Shown piece by piece: positions 53,271-62,274 of a stretch of 64,000 nt of DNA. The DNA lies in assembly GCF_004365635.1 (NCBI RefSeq), contig NZ_SOBH01000001.1:1302001-1366000 (forward strand), read 5' to 3'. Source of the DNA: Litoreibacter halocynthiae (GTDB lineage Bacteria > Pseudomonadota > Alphaproteobacteria > Rhodobacterales > Rhodobacteraceae). A model generated the notes under the pieces. It was not told where the DNA came from. It ran no database searches and saw only the letters and a program-made list of their open reading frames with translations. The translations under genes were made by a program, and so were the position numbers. Each line of letters begins with the position of its first letter. Positions within the stretch are counted from its first letter, which is position 1.

Positions 53271-55286
53271 TTAGAGCAAACTCTTCACCTTATCAGCGAC
53301 ACCTTGCGCGGTGATGCCGAAATGCGCGTAAAGCTCGTCAGCCGGTGCAGAAGCCCCGAAGCTTTCCATGCCGACAAAGCCTGCTTTGCCGGTTTTACCG
53401 CGCTCGCCCAGCAGCCATTTGTCCCAGCCGAAACCGATAGCGGCCTCGACCGCGACGCGCACCGGACCGGCGGGCAGCACCTTACGGCGGTACTTCTCGT
53501 CCTGCGCCTCGAACAACTCCCAGCAGGGCATGGATACGACGCGGGTGCCGATGCCTTCGGCCTCCAGCAATTCACGCGCGGCCAAGGCGATTTCCACCTC
53601 GGAACCGGTCGCCATGATGATCGCCTGACGCTTACTCTCGGCCTCGGCCAAGACATAGGCACCCATGGCGGTCTGGTTTTTCAACGTGTGGTCAGTCCGC
53701 ACGGTGGGCAGGTTTTGACGTGACAGCGCCAGAACCGATGGCGTCGATTTTGATGTCAGCGCCAATTCCCACGCCTCGGCTGTTTCCACCGCATCCGCAG
53801 GGCGGAAAACGTTGGTGTTTGGCGTCGCGCGCAACATGGCGAGGTGTTCGACCGGTTGGTGGGTCGGGCCGTCTTCGCCAAGACCGATGCTGTCATGGGT
53901 CATCACATAGGTCACCGGAATTCCCATCAAAGCGGACAGACGCATCGCACCACGGGCGTAGTCGGTGAAACACATGAATGTCCCGCCATAAGCCTTTGTT
54001 CCGCCATGCAAAGCCATGCCGTTCATCGCGGCTGCCATGCCGTGCTCGCGGATGCCGTAATACATGTAACGGCCCTTGCGGTTGTCCGTGTCAAAGACGC
54101 CCATATCAGCGGTCAGCGTGTTGTTGGATCCCGTTAGGTCAGCCGAGCCACCGAAGGTTTCCTGCATGATCGGATTGATCACTTCCAGCGCCATTTCGGA
54201 CGCCTTGCGGGTCGCAACTTTCGGTGCTGTTTCGCTGATCTGCTTTTTCAACGCCTTGATAGTCGCCGACAGCTTTTTCGGAGCATCCCCTGCATAGCAA
54301 CGGGCAAACTCTTTCTGCTTGGAGCCGGAAACCTCACCGAGGCGCGTCTCCCACGCCTTGCGGTCGTCGGCCCCGCGCTTGCCGATGTCCTCCCACTGGG
54401 ATTTCACGTCGGACGGGATTTCAAACGGGCCATAGCTCCAGCCATAGGCCACTTTGGTGTCGCGGATCAGCTCGTCCGAGGTCAGCGCGCCGTGACCCTT
54501 GGAGGTGTCCTGCGCCGATGAGCCAAGCGCGATATGCGTTTTGCACGCGATCATCGACGGCTTTTTGGTTTTCTTCGCCTTCTCGATGGCGGCGTCGATC
54601 TGTTCGGGATCGTGGCCGTCGATTTCCTGCACATGCCAGCCGGACGCCTTAAAGCGCATAACCTGATCGGTGCGGTCCGACAGATCGACTTTGCCGTCGA
54701 TGGTGATGTTGTTGTTGTCCCAGAACACAACAAGGCGCCCCAGCTCGTGGCGACCTGCAAGGCTGATGGCTTCCTGGCTGACGCCCTCCATCAGGCAGCC
54801 GTCACCGGCGATGCAATAGGTATAGTGGTCAACGATCTTCTTGCCGAACCGTGCGCGCTGGTTTTCCTCGGCAAGCGCGAAGCCGACCGAGTTGGCGATG
54901 CCTTGCCCCAATGGGCCGGTTGTGGTCTCGACGCCCTTGGCGTGACCGTATTCGGGATGGCCCGCAGTAATCGCGCCCAACTGGCGGAAGTTCTTGATCT
55001 GCTCCAGCGTCATGTCAGAATATCCGGTGAGGTGCAGCAGCGAATAGATCAGCATGGAGCCGTGGCCCGCAGACAGGATGAAGCGGTCGCGATCCGGCCA
55101 TTCGGGCGCGGAGGCGTCAAACTTCAAATGCTTCTCGAACAGGACCGTCGCCACGTCAGCCATGCCCATAGGCATGCCGGAGTGGCCGGAATTTGCCGCC
55201 GCAACGGCATCCAGTGTCAGCGTACGGATGGCGGCTGCGCGCATCCAATGTTCGGGGTGGGCTTTGCGCAGGGCTGCAATATCCAA
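53271..55286 (-). CDS. tkt: Transketolase
   Basis: The 671-residue TPP enzyme transfers two-carbon units in the pentose-phosphate and Calvin pathways. It shows [35 protein letters not shown], the TPP motif [20 protein letters not shown] then [14 protein letters not shown], and a [13 protein letters not shown] region with [14 protein letters not shown] and [24 protein letters not shown] start at 55286 with AAGGA upstream gives the normal length; the longer frame upstream is not conserved-looking. It is convergent with the grx cluster. Confidence 0.95.
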   Translation of the reverse strand: MDIAALRKAHPEHWMRAAAIRTLTLDAVAAANSGHSGMPMGMADVATVLFEKHLKFDASAPEWPDRDRFILSAGHGSMLIYSLLHLTGYSDMTLEQIKNFRQLGAITAGHPEYGHAKGVETTTGPLGQGIANSVGFALAEENQRARFGKKIVDHYTYCIAGDGCLMEGVSQEAISLAGRHELGRLVVFWDNNNITIDGKVDLSDRTDQVMRFKASGWHVQEIDGHDPEQIDAAIEKAKKTKKPSMIACKTHIALGSSAQDTSKGHGALTSDELIRDTKVAYGWSYGPFEIPSDVKSQWEDIGKRGADDRKAWETRLGEVSGSKQKEFARCYAGDAPKKLSATIKALKKQISETAPKVATRKASEMALEVINPIMQETFGGSADLTGSNNTLTADMGVFDTDNRKGRYMYYGIREHGMAAAMNGMALHGGTKAYGGTFMCFTDYARGAMRLSALMGIPVTYVMTHDSIGLGEDGPTHQPVEHLAMLRATPNTNVFRPADAVETAEAWELALTSKSTPSVLALSRQNLPTVRTDHTLKNQTAMGAYVLAEAESKRQAIIMATGSEVEIALAARELLEAEGIGTRVVSMPCWELFEAQDEKYRRKVLPAGPVRVAVEAAIGFGWDKWLLGERGKTGKAGFVGMESFGASAPADELYAHFGITAQGVADKVKSLL

Positions 55287-55499
55287 GGCTCTGATCCTTA
55301 TAAGGCGGTGCGTATCGACCGCGGTGATACCAGCGTTGGCGCGAAGTTCAAGCCGTGGCAGACGCCCCGTAACCGCGATCACAGCTTAAAGGGGAGGCAT
55401 TCGGCGCAATCTATGGTTAAAATCAAGCCTGTGAGGCACGGAGTTGATTCGTGACGGGATACCCCGTCTTTGGATCCTCCAACGAGACGAGGGATAAAT

Positions 55500-55949
55500 A
55501 TGACTGACGTCACCGAGCTGGAGCAGCGCATTATCACTGCGTTGGACAGAATTGAGTACAGCGCCGACCAGATTGCCAGCGCACCAGCGGCCCCGGATGC
55601 CGATATGGTGGAAGAGCTTGAAATCGAGCGGGACACGAACGCGCGACTGGTCGAGTCCGGCCAGCAGAACCTTGCCCGCATCGAGCGTCTGGAGACCCGT
55701 GTGGCCCGCCTGACCGACAGGCTGGAATTCATGGACAGCGAAAACAAGCGCCTGCAAGCCGTCATGGGGGCGTTGCGCGAAACCAACAAACAACTGCGTG
55801 GCGCAAATGCGGAACACCAAGGGGCGGATGCCGCCATCAACACAGCGCTTGAAACCGAGAACGAGGCGCTCCACGCCGCCCGCACTGCCGACCTGGCGGA
55901 GCTTGACGATATTCTGAGCGAAATCGCACCACTGGTTAAGGAGGGATAA
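55500..55949 (+). CDS. Coiled-coil protein upstream of zapA (ZauP-like position)
   Basis: The 149-residue protein is almost wholly helical and predicted as a coiled coil: LEQRIITALDRIEYSADQIA, RLETRVARLTDRLEFMDSEN, KRLQAVMGALRETNKQLRGA. It is acidic and without membrane segments. It lies 3 bases before zapA. In Caulobacter, zapA is co-transcribed with a coiled-coil partner, ZauP, so a Z-ring accessory role is likely by position; the sequence match was not checked. GAGGGA precedes the ATG at 55500, which is why the longer frame was rejected. Confidence 0.75.
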   Translation: MTDVTELEQRIITALDRIEYSADQIASAPAAPDADMVEELEIERDTNARLVESGQQNLARIERLETRVARLTDRLEFMDSENKRLQAVMGALRETNKQLRGANAEHQGADAAINTALETENEALHAARTADLAELDDILSEIAPLVKEG

Positions 55950-55952
55950 GCC

Positions 55953-56336
55953 ATGCCCGAGATCAACATCGACATCGGAGGCCGCACCTTCCAAGTGGCA
56001 TGCCAAACCGGCGAAGAGCATTTCCTGCAAACCGCCGCCAAGCTGCTCGACAACGAAGCCAGCGTGTTGGCCGACCAGATCGGGCGCATGCCGGAAACCC
56101 GTATGTTGCTGATGGCGGGCTTGATGCTGGCGGATAAAACCGCAGGCGTCGAAGAAGACCTGCGTGCGGCCGAAGACCGGCTTGATAAGATGCGCCGCGA
56201 ATTGGAGAGCCTGAAATCCTCCCCTCCGCAAACGGTTGAAGTGCCCGTCATTCCGGCCTCCGTCACCGACACTTTGGCGGAAATCGCAGCGCGGTCCGAA
56301 GCGCTTGCAGAAGCGCTTGAGGCAAAGCGCGCCTGA
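55953..56336 (+). CDS. zapA: Cell division protein ZapA
   Basis: The 127-residue protein starts MPEINIDIGGRTFQVACQTG then EEHFLQTAAKLLDNEASVLA. This is the ZapA N-domain (I-x-I-x-G-R-x-(F/Y)-x-(I/V)-x-C-x-x-G-(E/Q)-E). A long coiled coil then runs to about 110 with a short Ala-rich end. It crosslinks FtsZ filaments in the Z-ring. It is the last gene of a two-gene unit with the coiled-coil gene and is followed by a strong terminator. Confidence 0.9.
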   Translation: MPEINIDIGGRTFQVACQTGEEHFLQTAAKLLDNEASVLADQIGRMPETRMLLMAGLMLADKTAGVEEDLRAAEDRLDKMRRELESLKSSPPQTVEVPVIPASVTDTLAEIAARSEALAEALEAKRA

Positions 56337-56343
56337 TATCTCT

Positions 56344-56377
56344 GAAAGCGGTCGCGAACACGTGATCGCTTTCTTTT
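56344..56377 (+). terminator. Intrinsic terminator after zapA
   Basis: GAAAGCGGTC (56344-56353) pairs with GATCGCTTTC (56364-56373), 10 bp with one G-U, followed by TTTT. It starts 7 bases after the zapA stop. Confidence 0.85.
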
Positions 56378-56465
56378 GCACCAACGTGAAACTTATCTGA
56401 TCCCGTTCTCGTGGGTTCTTGCATAGCCGGGCAGTTCGCCCTGCTCCATGTAAAGGACAACACCA

Positions 56466-57014
56466 ATGATCAAACACTTCTTCGCCGCCAGCGCCGCAAC
56501 TCTTTCCCTCACAGCAACAGCAATCGCAGCTAATCCGAATGTGGGTGGTGCGCCGATGTTTGAGTCGAAAAACATTGTCGAAAACGCCGTGAACTCAGCC
56601 GATCACACGACATTGGTTGCCGCTGTGAAAGCTGCCGGACTGGTCGAGACACTTGCAAGCGCGGGTCCCTTCACTGTCTTCGCACCCGTAAATGCAGCCT
56701 TCGACGCCCTGCCCGCCGGCACCGTCGAGACATTGCTGAAGCCAGAAAACAAAGCCCTGCTGACCAAAGTACTGACCGCCCATGTGGTTGCAGGCAAAAT
56801 GTCGGCTGCGGATATATCCGCCAAGGTTCGTGCATCCGACAACGGCTTTTACCAGTTCCTGACCGTATCCGGCGACACATTGTCGGCCACTATCAAAGGC
56901 GGCAAGCTCTACATCGTGGATGAAAGCGGCAACGGTGCTGGCATGACCATTCAGGACGTCAACCAATCCAATGGCGTCATCCATGTGGTGAACTCGGTCC
57001 TCGTTCCGAAATAA
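56466..57014 (+). CDS. Secreted fasciclin-domain protein
   Basis: The 182-residue protein has a signal peptide (MIKHFFAASAATLSLTATAI then AANP) and one fasciclin (FAS1) domain. The domain shows the H1 motif FTVFAPVNAAFDALPAGTVE, LTKVLTAHVVAGKMSAADI and the H2-type GVIHVVNSVLVPK end. FAS1 domains are adhesion-like and extracellular; the partner is unknown. AAAGGA precedes the ATG. The msrB gene follows after 83 bases on the same strand. Confidence 0.9.
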   Translation: MIKHFFAASAATLSLTATAIAANPNVGGAPMFESKNIVENAVNSADHTTLVAAVKAAGLVETLASAGPFTVFAPVNAAFDALPAGTVETLLKPENKALLTKVLTAHVVAGKMSAADISAKVRASDNGFYQFLTVSGDTLSATIKGGKLYIVDESGNGAGMTIQDVNQSNGVIHVVNSVLVPK

Positions 57015-57097
57015 GCGCGGTTTCGCTGCACCTAAAAAATCAGGGTGGCCACTCTTGGCCGCCCTTCCCCACCAGCCTGCCATAAGGACAACCAGCC

Positions 57098-57568
57098 ATG
57101 ATTAGCCCCACCCGCCGCTCTTTTCTGCTTGGCGCCAGCGCTGCCGCTTGCTTCTCGTCGTCGGGACAGGCCGCAGGATCTTTCGAAGTCACCCGCACCG
57201 ATGCGCAATGGCGCGCGATGCTGACGGAGACCCAGTACCTTGTAATGCGCAAAGAGAAGACGGAGAACCCCTATACCAGCCCGCTCAATGACGAAAAAGC
57301 TGCGGGGACATACATCTGTCGCGGCTGTGATCTGCCGCTCTATGCGTCGCGGACCAAGTATGATTCCGGCACCGGCTGGCCGAGCTTCACCGCTCCACTG
57401 AAAAACGCTGTGGGAACCAAACCGGACAACACCTTGTTCACTACCCGCACTGAGGTGCATTGCCGCCGCTGCGGCAGCCATCTGGGTCACATTTTTGACG
57501 ACGGTCCTGCACCGACCGGGAAACGCCACTGTCTGAACGGCGTCAGTCTGGTGTTTGTGGCGAAGTGA
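57098..57568 (+). CDS. msrB: Exported peptide-methionine (R)-S-oxide reductase
   Basis: The 156-residue protein starts with a twin-arginine-type signal (RRSFLLGASAAACFSSSGQA). It then has the MsrB domain: GTYICRGCDLPLYASRTKYD (first zinc Cys pair), SGTGWPSFTAPL, TEVHCRRCGSHLGHIFDDGP (second pair) and GKRHCLNGVSLVF, in which the Cys is the catalytic residue. It repairs methionine-R-sulfoxide in exported proteins, here likely periplasmic. Most MsrBs are cytosolic, so the signal is notable. Confidence 0.92.
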   Translation: MISPTRRSFLLGASAAACFSSSGQAAGSFEVTRTDAQWRAMLTETQYLVMRKEKTENPYTSPLNDEKAAGTYICRGCDLPLYASRTKYDSGTGWPSFTAPLKNAVGTKPDNTLFTTRTEVHCRRCGSHLGHIFDDGPAPTGKRHCLNGVSLVFVAK

Positions 57569-57603
57569 GTCGACTCAGGTTGAATGTCTCCGCGCGGGCA
57601 GAT

Positions 57604-57669
57604 CGTTAACGCTAACACGGAAACTGCGGCAATCTGCGCCTGCGGATTGTTGACGTGTTAACGCTAACA
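57604..57669. promoter_or_regulatory. Two LacI-type operators upstream of the first gap gene
   Basis: CGTTAACGCTAACA (57604-57617) and TGTTAACGCTAACA (57656-57669) are near-identical palindromes, 52 bases apart, with the central C-G and TG...CA ends typical of LacI-family operators. The second overlaps a TTGACG -35-like element. The spacing of about five helical turns would allow repression by looping. Confidence 0.75.
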
Positions 57670-57763
57670 GCCTCATTTTTAAGCCAAAACAAGCTATCCA
57701 TGTGTGGTGTCGCCCCTTATACCCGCAAACAAGACTGAGCGGAGCGCAGAGGAACCAGTGACC

Positions 57764-58762
57764 ATGACCACAACTGTAGCCATTAACGGGTTTGGCCGTA
57801 TCGGCCGTTGCACACTTGCCCACATCGCCGAAAGCGCGCGCAACGACATTCAAGTCGTCGCCATTAACGCCACCGGCCCGATCGAAACCAACGCGCATTT
57901 GCTGAAATACGACAGCGTTCATGGCCGCTTTGGTCAAGAGGTCCGCGTTGACGGCGACACGATGGACATTGGCCGTGGCCCGATGAAGGTGTTCTCGACC
58001 TACAACCCGGAAGAGCTGGACTGGAGCGGCGTCGACGTCGTGTTGGAATGCACCGGCAAGTTCAACTCCAAGGAACAATCCGAAGTCCACCTGACCCGCG
58101 GCGCCAAGCGGGTGCTGATCTCCGCCCCTGCAAGCAATGTCGACCGCACCATCGTCTACGGCGTGAACCACCGCGACCTGCTGCCGGAGCATAAAGTCAT
58201 TTCCAACGGCTCCTGCACCACCAACTGTTTGGCACCATTGGCCAAGGTTCTGAATGAAGCCATTGGCATCGAGCGCGGGATCATGACGACGATCCACAGC
58301 TACACCGGCGACCAGCCAACGCTGGACCGCCGCCACACGGACCTCTATCGCGCACGGGCAGCCGCCATGGCGATGATCCCGACCTCCACCGGCGCGGCGA
58401 AGGCACTGGGCGAAGTGCTGCCCGAACTGGCAGGCAAGCTGGACGGCACTGCGATGCGCGTCCCGACCCCGAACGTGTCCGCCGTGGATCTGACGTTTGA
58501 GGCGTCCAAGGACGTCACCGTTGAAGATGTGAACGAGGTTGTCCGTGAAGCCGCCGCTGGTCACATGGGCTCAGTGCTCAGCTACGACCCCGAGCAAAAA
58601 GTTTCCATCGACTTCAACCACACCAATTACTCCTCGATTTTCGCGCCCGACCAGACAAAGGTTGTCGGCGGCCGCACGGTTCGGGTATTGGCGTGGTATG
58701 ACAACGAATGGGGCTTTTCCTGCCGCATGGCCGATGTGGCCTCTGCAATGGGACGCCTCTGA
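57764..58762 (+). CDS. gap: Glyceraldehyde-3-phosphate dehydrogenase, first copy
   Basis: The 332-residue enzyme has [20 protein letters not shown], the catalytic SNGSCTTNCLAPLAKVLN with Cys in the NGSCTTNC motif, [20 protein letters not shown] and GVNHRDLL-like loops. At the NAD-specificity position it reads I-N35-A36 instead of I-N-D, so NADP use or dual specificity is possible. ATG 57764 has GAGGAA upstream. A GTG six bases earlier could also start. It acts in glycolysis, gluconeogenesis or the Calvin cycle. Confidence 0.93.
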   Translation: MTTTVAINGFGRIGRCTLAHIAESARNDIQVVAINATGPIETNAHLLKYDSVHGRFGQEVRVDGDTMDIGRGPMKVFSTYNPEELDWSGVDVVLECTGKFNSKEQSEVHLTRGAKRVLISAPASNVDRTIVYGVNHRDLLPEHKVISNGSCTTNCLAPLAKVLNEAIGIERGIMTTIHSYTGDQPTLDRRHTDLYRARAAAMAMIPTSTGAAKALGEVLPELAGKLDGTAMRVPTPNVSAVDLTFEASKDVTVEDVNEVVREAAAGHMGSVLSYDPEQKVSIDFNHTNYSSIFAPDQTKVVGGRTVRVLAWYDNEWGFSCRMADVASAMGRL

Positions 58763-58792
58763 CATCCCAGTCCCAGAGGGCCCGCGCCTTAG

Positions 58793-58936
58793 ATGACAGA
58801 CAAGATCGCAATTGTTCTCGTACTATTGATCGGCGGCATCTTTGCCGCTGATTTTTTTGTGTTCGGGTGGAATTTGCACATTTTCTTGGGGCGCAAACTA
58901 ATGGTCCTGACCGAGTATATCGCGTTCTGGCGGTAG
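58793..58936 (+). CDS. Small membrane protein after the first gap gene
   Basis: The 47-residue product starts MTDKIAIVLVLLIGGIFAAD and then FFVFGWNLHIFLGRKLMVLT, ending YIAFWR. It is one hydrophobic helix followed by an amphipathic stretch. Similar short proteins after gap are familiar from Rhodobacterales genomes by memory, though I could not search. The start is 30 bases after the gap stop on the same strand, so co-transcription is likely. The function is unknown. Confidence 0.6.
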   Translation: MTDKIAIVLVLLIGGIFAADFFVFGWNLHIFLGRKLMVLTEYIAFWR

Positions 58937-59082
58937 CATACGGCTGGGCAGCCGGAGACGGCCTTACTGGTCAATCAGTGCACGCCCGTTAAGGCCCGAG
59001 CGCCAATTCCCCCTCTAAATTCCTTCTCATCAACTGCGTTCTGTTAACGACCCAAAGCTTGACCTTTGCCCTAAAATGTAAT

Positions 59083-59096
59083 TGTTAGCGGTAACA
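59083..59096. promoter_or_regulatory. LacI-type operator upstream of the second gap gene
   Basis: TGTTAGCGGTAACA (59083-59096) is a palindrome with central CG; a half-site TGTTAACG occurs at 59042-59049. The site is 37 bases upstream of the start and matches the gap1 operators at 12 of 14 positions. Confidence 0.7.
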
Positions 59097-59132
59097 GAAG
59101 TTTTCCAATCTCCCATCAGGAGGGTCTCCCCC

Positions 59133-60137
59133 ATGTCAGTTAAAGTCGCCATCAACGGATTTGGCCGCATCGGTCGCAATGTACTGCGTGCAATCATTGA
59201 AAGCGGTCGCACCGATATCGAGGTCGTCGCAATCAACGATCTTGGGCCGGTCGAGACCAACGCCCACCTGCTGCAATACGATTCTGTGCATGGCCGCTTC
59301 CCGCAAGAAGTTGTGGTTGACGGGGACACCATCGACGTGGGCCGCGGTCCGATCAAGGTCAGCGCCATCCGTAACCCTGCCGATCTGCCATGGAGCGACG
59401 TGGACATCGTGATGGAATGCACGGGTATATTCACCTCGAAAGAGGCCTGTCAGGCCCATCTGGAAAACGGCTCGTCGCGCGTGCTGATTTCTGCCCCCGG
59501 CAAAGATGCAGACAAAACCATCGTCTATGGCGTCAACCATGACAGCCTGACCAAGGACGACATCGTCGTCTCCAATGCGTCCTGCACCACCAACTGCCTT
59601 TCGCCCGTCGTCCACGTGCTGCAAGACAATATCGGCATCATCAAAGGCTTCATGACCACGATCCACAGTTACACCGGCGACCAGCCGACGCTGGACACGA
59701 TGCACAAGGACCTCTACCGCGCCCGCGCGGCAGCTTTGTCGATGATCCCGACCTCCACCGGTGCCGCCAAAGCCGTGGGCCTCGTGCTGCCCGAATTGGA
59801 CGGCAAGCTGGACGGTGTGGCCATCCGCGTGCCAACTCCGAATGTCTCGGTCGTTGATCTGACATTCGAGGCCAGCCGTGACACAACGGTGGACGAAGTC
59901 AATGCCTTGATGTCCGCCGCCGCCGAAAGCGGCCCGCTGAAAGGCATCCTTGGCTACACCGAGAAAAAGCTGGTCAGCTCCGACTTCAACCATGACCCGC
60001 GCTCGTCCATCTTTGCCGCGGATCAAACCAAAGTACTGGAGGGCCGCATGGTCCGCATCCTGACCTGGTATGACAATGAATGGGGCTTCTCCAACCGTAT
60101 GGCAGACACTGCCGTTGCGATGGGCAAACTCCTCTAG
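59133..60137 (+). CDS. gap: Glyceraldehyde-3-phosphate dehydrogenase, second copy
   Basis: The 334-residue enzyme has [20 protein letters not shown], catalytic [38 protein letters not shown] and [20 protein letters not shown]. It reads I-N35-D36 at the coenzyme-specificity position, the normal form for NAD. It is paralogous to the copy upstream. AGGAGGG lies about ten bases before ATG 59133, so the longer frame is rejected. It is followed 98 bases later by pgk, the usual glycolytic neighbour. Confidence 0.94.
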   Translation: MSVKVAINGFGRIGRNVLRAIIESGRTDIEVVAINDLGPVETNAHLLQYDSVHGRFPQEVVVDGDTIDVGRGPIKVSAIRNPADLPWSDVDIVMECTGIFTSKEACQAHLENGSSRVLISAPGKDADKTIVYGVNHDSLTKDDIVVSNASCTTNCLSPVVHVLQDNIGIIKGFMTTIHSYTGDQPTLDTMHKDLYRARAAALSMIPTSTGAAKAVGLVLPELDGKLDGVAIRVPTPNVSVVDLTFEASRDTTVDEVNALMSAAAESGPLKGILGYTEKKLVSSDFNHDPRSSIFAADQTKVLEGRMVRILTWYDNEWGFSNRMADTAVAMGKLL

Positions 60138-60181
60138 GCTTCATCTTGGCATAAATATTCAAATCACATGACTGGATCACG

Positions 60182-60208
60182 CGGCCCGCTCCTTATAGAA
60201 GCGGGCCG
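60182..60208. other. Hairpin between gap2 and pgk
   Basis: CGGCCCGCT (60182-60190) and AGCGGGCCG (60200-60208) form a perfect 9-bp stem with a 9-base loop. There is no T-run, so it is not a standard terminator. It could be an mRNA stabiliser, a weak terminator, or an attenuator between the two genes. Confidence 0.5.
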
Positions 60209-60235
60209 TAAGCATATAACGGGGATGGCACGCAG

Positions 60236-61414
60236 ATGGCTTGGAAAACACTCGACGACATGGACCTGACCGGCAAACGCGTCTTGGTCCGCGTGGACAT
60301 CAACGTGCCCATGGAAGATGGCCATGTCACCGACACTACCCGCATCGACCGGATTGTGCCCACCGTGCGCGACGTGCTGGCTGCGGGCGGCATACCGATC
60401 CTGATGGCGCATTACGGCCGTCCCAAAGGCAAGGTGGTGCCGGAGATGTCGCTGAGCCATGTGGTCCCGACCCTGTCCGACATTCTCGACCAGCCTATCG
60501 CCTTCATCGACGGCAATTACGGCGATCGTATCGCGGCGCTGCAGGCCGGAGACATCGCCTTGCTGGAAAACCTGCGCTTCAACCCGGGCGAAGAGGCCAA
60601 TGACGCAGGCTTCGCGCAACGCCTCGCCTCGCTGGGTGATGTCTATGTCAACGACGCCTTCTCGACAGCGCACCGTGCGCATGCCTCGACCGAAGCGCTC
60701 GCCAAGCTGTTGCCGGCCTGCGCAGGTCGCCTGATGCAAGAAGAGCTCAGCGCATTGGAAGCCGCCCTTGGCACTCCAGAGCGCCCCGTGGTTGCGATCG
60801 TTGGCGGGGCGAAGGTGTCGACCAAGCTCGACCTGCTGGGCAATCTCGTGGAAAAGGTCAACCATCTGGTGATCGGGGGTGGCATGGCCAACACCTTCCT
60901 TGCAGCACAGGGGATCGGCGTGGGCAAATCGCTGGCCGAGCATGAGATGGCCAACACCGCGCGCGACATCATCGCCAAGGCCAAGACGACCGGCTGCGAA
61001 ATCATCCTGCCGCGCGACATCGTTGTCGCCAAGGAGTTCAAGGAAAACGCACAACATCAGACCGTTGCCGCTGGCGCCTGCCCCGAGGATCAGATGATCC
61101 TTGATGCCGGACCCACGACGGTGGACTACATCAAGGGCGTGCTGAAGGACGCCAAGACGCTGATTATGAATGGCCCGCTTGGCGTGTTTGAGCTGGCGCC
61201 GTTCCACAAAGCGACCTTCGACGTGCTCGACGAAATTGCGCGCCAGACGAAGGCGGGCGAATTGGTCTCCGTCGCTGGCGGTGGCGACACCGTGGCCGCC
61301 GTAAATGCGAGCGGGCATGAGGGTGATTTCACCTATATCTCCACCGCGGGCGGCGCGTTTCTTGAATGGATGGAGGGCAAGACGCTCCCCGGTGTCGCCG
61401 CGTTGGAAGGATAG
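60236..61414 (+). CDS. pgk: Phosphoglycerate kinase
   Basis: The 392-residue enzyme has the PGK signatures. The N-domain shows [40 protein letters not shown] and [20 protein letters not shown]. The C-domain has [20 protein letters not shown] and the ATP-binding [13 protein letters not shown] near the end. It makes ATP from 1,3-bisphosphoglycerate. It follows gap2 on the same strand and is followed 3 bases later by an SDR gene. Confidence 0.96.
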   Translation: MAWKTLDDMDLTGKRVLVRVDINVPMEDGHVTDTTRIDRIVPTVRDVLAAGGIPILMAHYGRPKGKVVPEMSLSHVVPTLSDILDQPIAFIDGNYGDRIAALQAGDIALLENLRFNPGEEANDAGFAQRLASLGDVYVNDAFSTAHRAHASTEALAKLLPACAGRLMQEELSALEAALGTPERPVVAIVGGAKVSTKLDLLGNLVEKVNHLVIGGGMANTFLAAQGIGVGKSLAEHEMANTARDIIAKAKTTGCEIILPRDIVVAKEFKENAQHQTVAAGACPEDQMILDAGPTTVDYIKGVLKDAKTLIMNGPLGVFELAPFHKATFDVLDEIARQTKAGELVSVAGGGDTVAAVNASGHEGDFTYISTAGGAFLEWMEGKTLPGVAALEG

Positions 61415-61417
61415 ACT

Positions 61418-62188
61418 ATGGGCTATGTGCTGATCACGGGAGCTTCCGAGGGGATTGGTAAAGCCATCGCCCATCGCGCCGCACAAGACGGGCGCGACTT
61501 GATCCTGAGCGCGCGGTCGGAAGACAAACTGAAAGCGCTGGCAGGCGAGCTGCGTGAGACCGGACGCGATGTTCATGTGGTAATCGCAGACCTGAATGCG
61601 GCGGACGGGGCGAAAACGCTTTGGGCCAATGCTACGCAAATCGGCCAGATCGACGTGCTGGTGAACAATGCGGGGCTTGGCATCAACGGACCTTTCGCCA
61701 AAACCGACACCGCCCGCGAAGAGGCTACCGCGCAGGTCAACATGATCGCGCTGACCCAGCTGATGAAGGCGGGCGTGCAGCACATGACCGGCAACGGCGG
61801 CGGCAAGATCCTGAACGTCTCGTCCACCGCCGCCTTCATGCCCGGCCCGCAGATGGCGGTGTATCATGCCAGCAAATCCTATGTGTTGTCGCTGTCCGAG
61901 GCAGTCGCGCAAGAACTGGCGGGCGCCGGGATCACCGTATCGGTGCTTTGCCCCGGCCCCACCAAGACGGATTTTTTCAAGGATGCCGACATGAAGGATG
62001 TCCGACTTCTGAAACTGGGGCTATCCATGACCGCCGAAGGCGTGGCTGACGCTGGCTGGTCCGGCATGATGCGCGGCAAGCGGGTGATCGTCCCAGGCTT
62101 CATGAACAAAGTCTTCGCCTTCATGCCCCGCATCACGCCGCGCGGGCTTTTGACATGGGTCGTGGCGCAGTTTTACGTCCGCTCCTGA
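61418..62188 (+). CDS. Short-chain dehydrogenase/reductase
   Basis: The 256-residue classical SDR has the Rossmann loop VLITGASEGIGKAIAHRAAQ, an NNAGLGINGPF motif, Ser in NVSSTAAFMPG, and the active site Y-H-A-S-K in MAVYHASKSYVLSLSEAVAQ. The N-terminal coenzyme motif T-G-x3-G-I-G is intact. The longer C-terminal region (RVIVPGFMNKVFAFMPRITP) is typical of ketoacyl-reductase-like SDRs, some of which are membrane-associated. The substrate is unknown. It is probably co-transcribed with pgk. Confidence 0.9.
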   Translation: MGYVLITGASEGIGKAIAHRAAQDGRDLILSARSEDKLKALAGELRETGRDVHVVIADLNAADGAKTLWANATQIGQIDVLVNNAGLGINGPFAKTDTAREEATAQVNMIALTQLMKAGVQHMTGNGGGKILNVSSTAAFMPGPQMAVYHASKSYVLSLSEAVAQELAGAGITVSVLCPGPTKTDFFKDADMKDVRLLKLGLSMTAEGVADAGWSGMMRGKRVIVPGFMNKVFAFMPRITPRGLLTWVVAQFYVRS

Positions 62189-62192
62189 GCGC

Positions 62193-62206
62193 CGTTAGCG
62201 CAAGCA
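62193..62206. promoter_or_regulatory. LacI-operator-like site upstream of the aldolase gene
   Basis: CGTTAGCGCAAGCA (62193-62206) matches the palindrome TGTTAGCGCTAACA at 11 of 14 positions. It lies 69 bases before the aldolase start. Confidence 0.5.
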
Positions 62207-62274
62207 TGATTGCAACATCACGCCCCCTCGCCTAGAGATTGCTGAAATTAGCGTATCCATTGGCGAGGCCCCTC

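Noticed and set aside
60182-60208. Hairpin before pgk as an intrinsic terminator
   Set aside because: There is no T-run after the stem on either strand; it is listed only as a hairpin.
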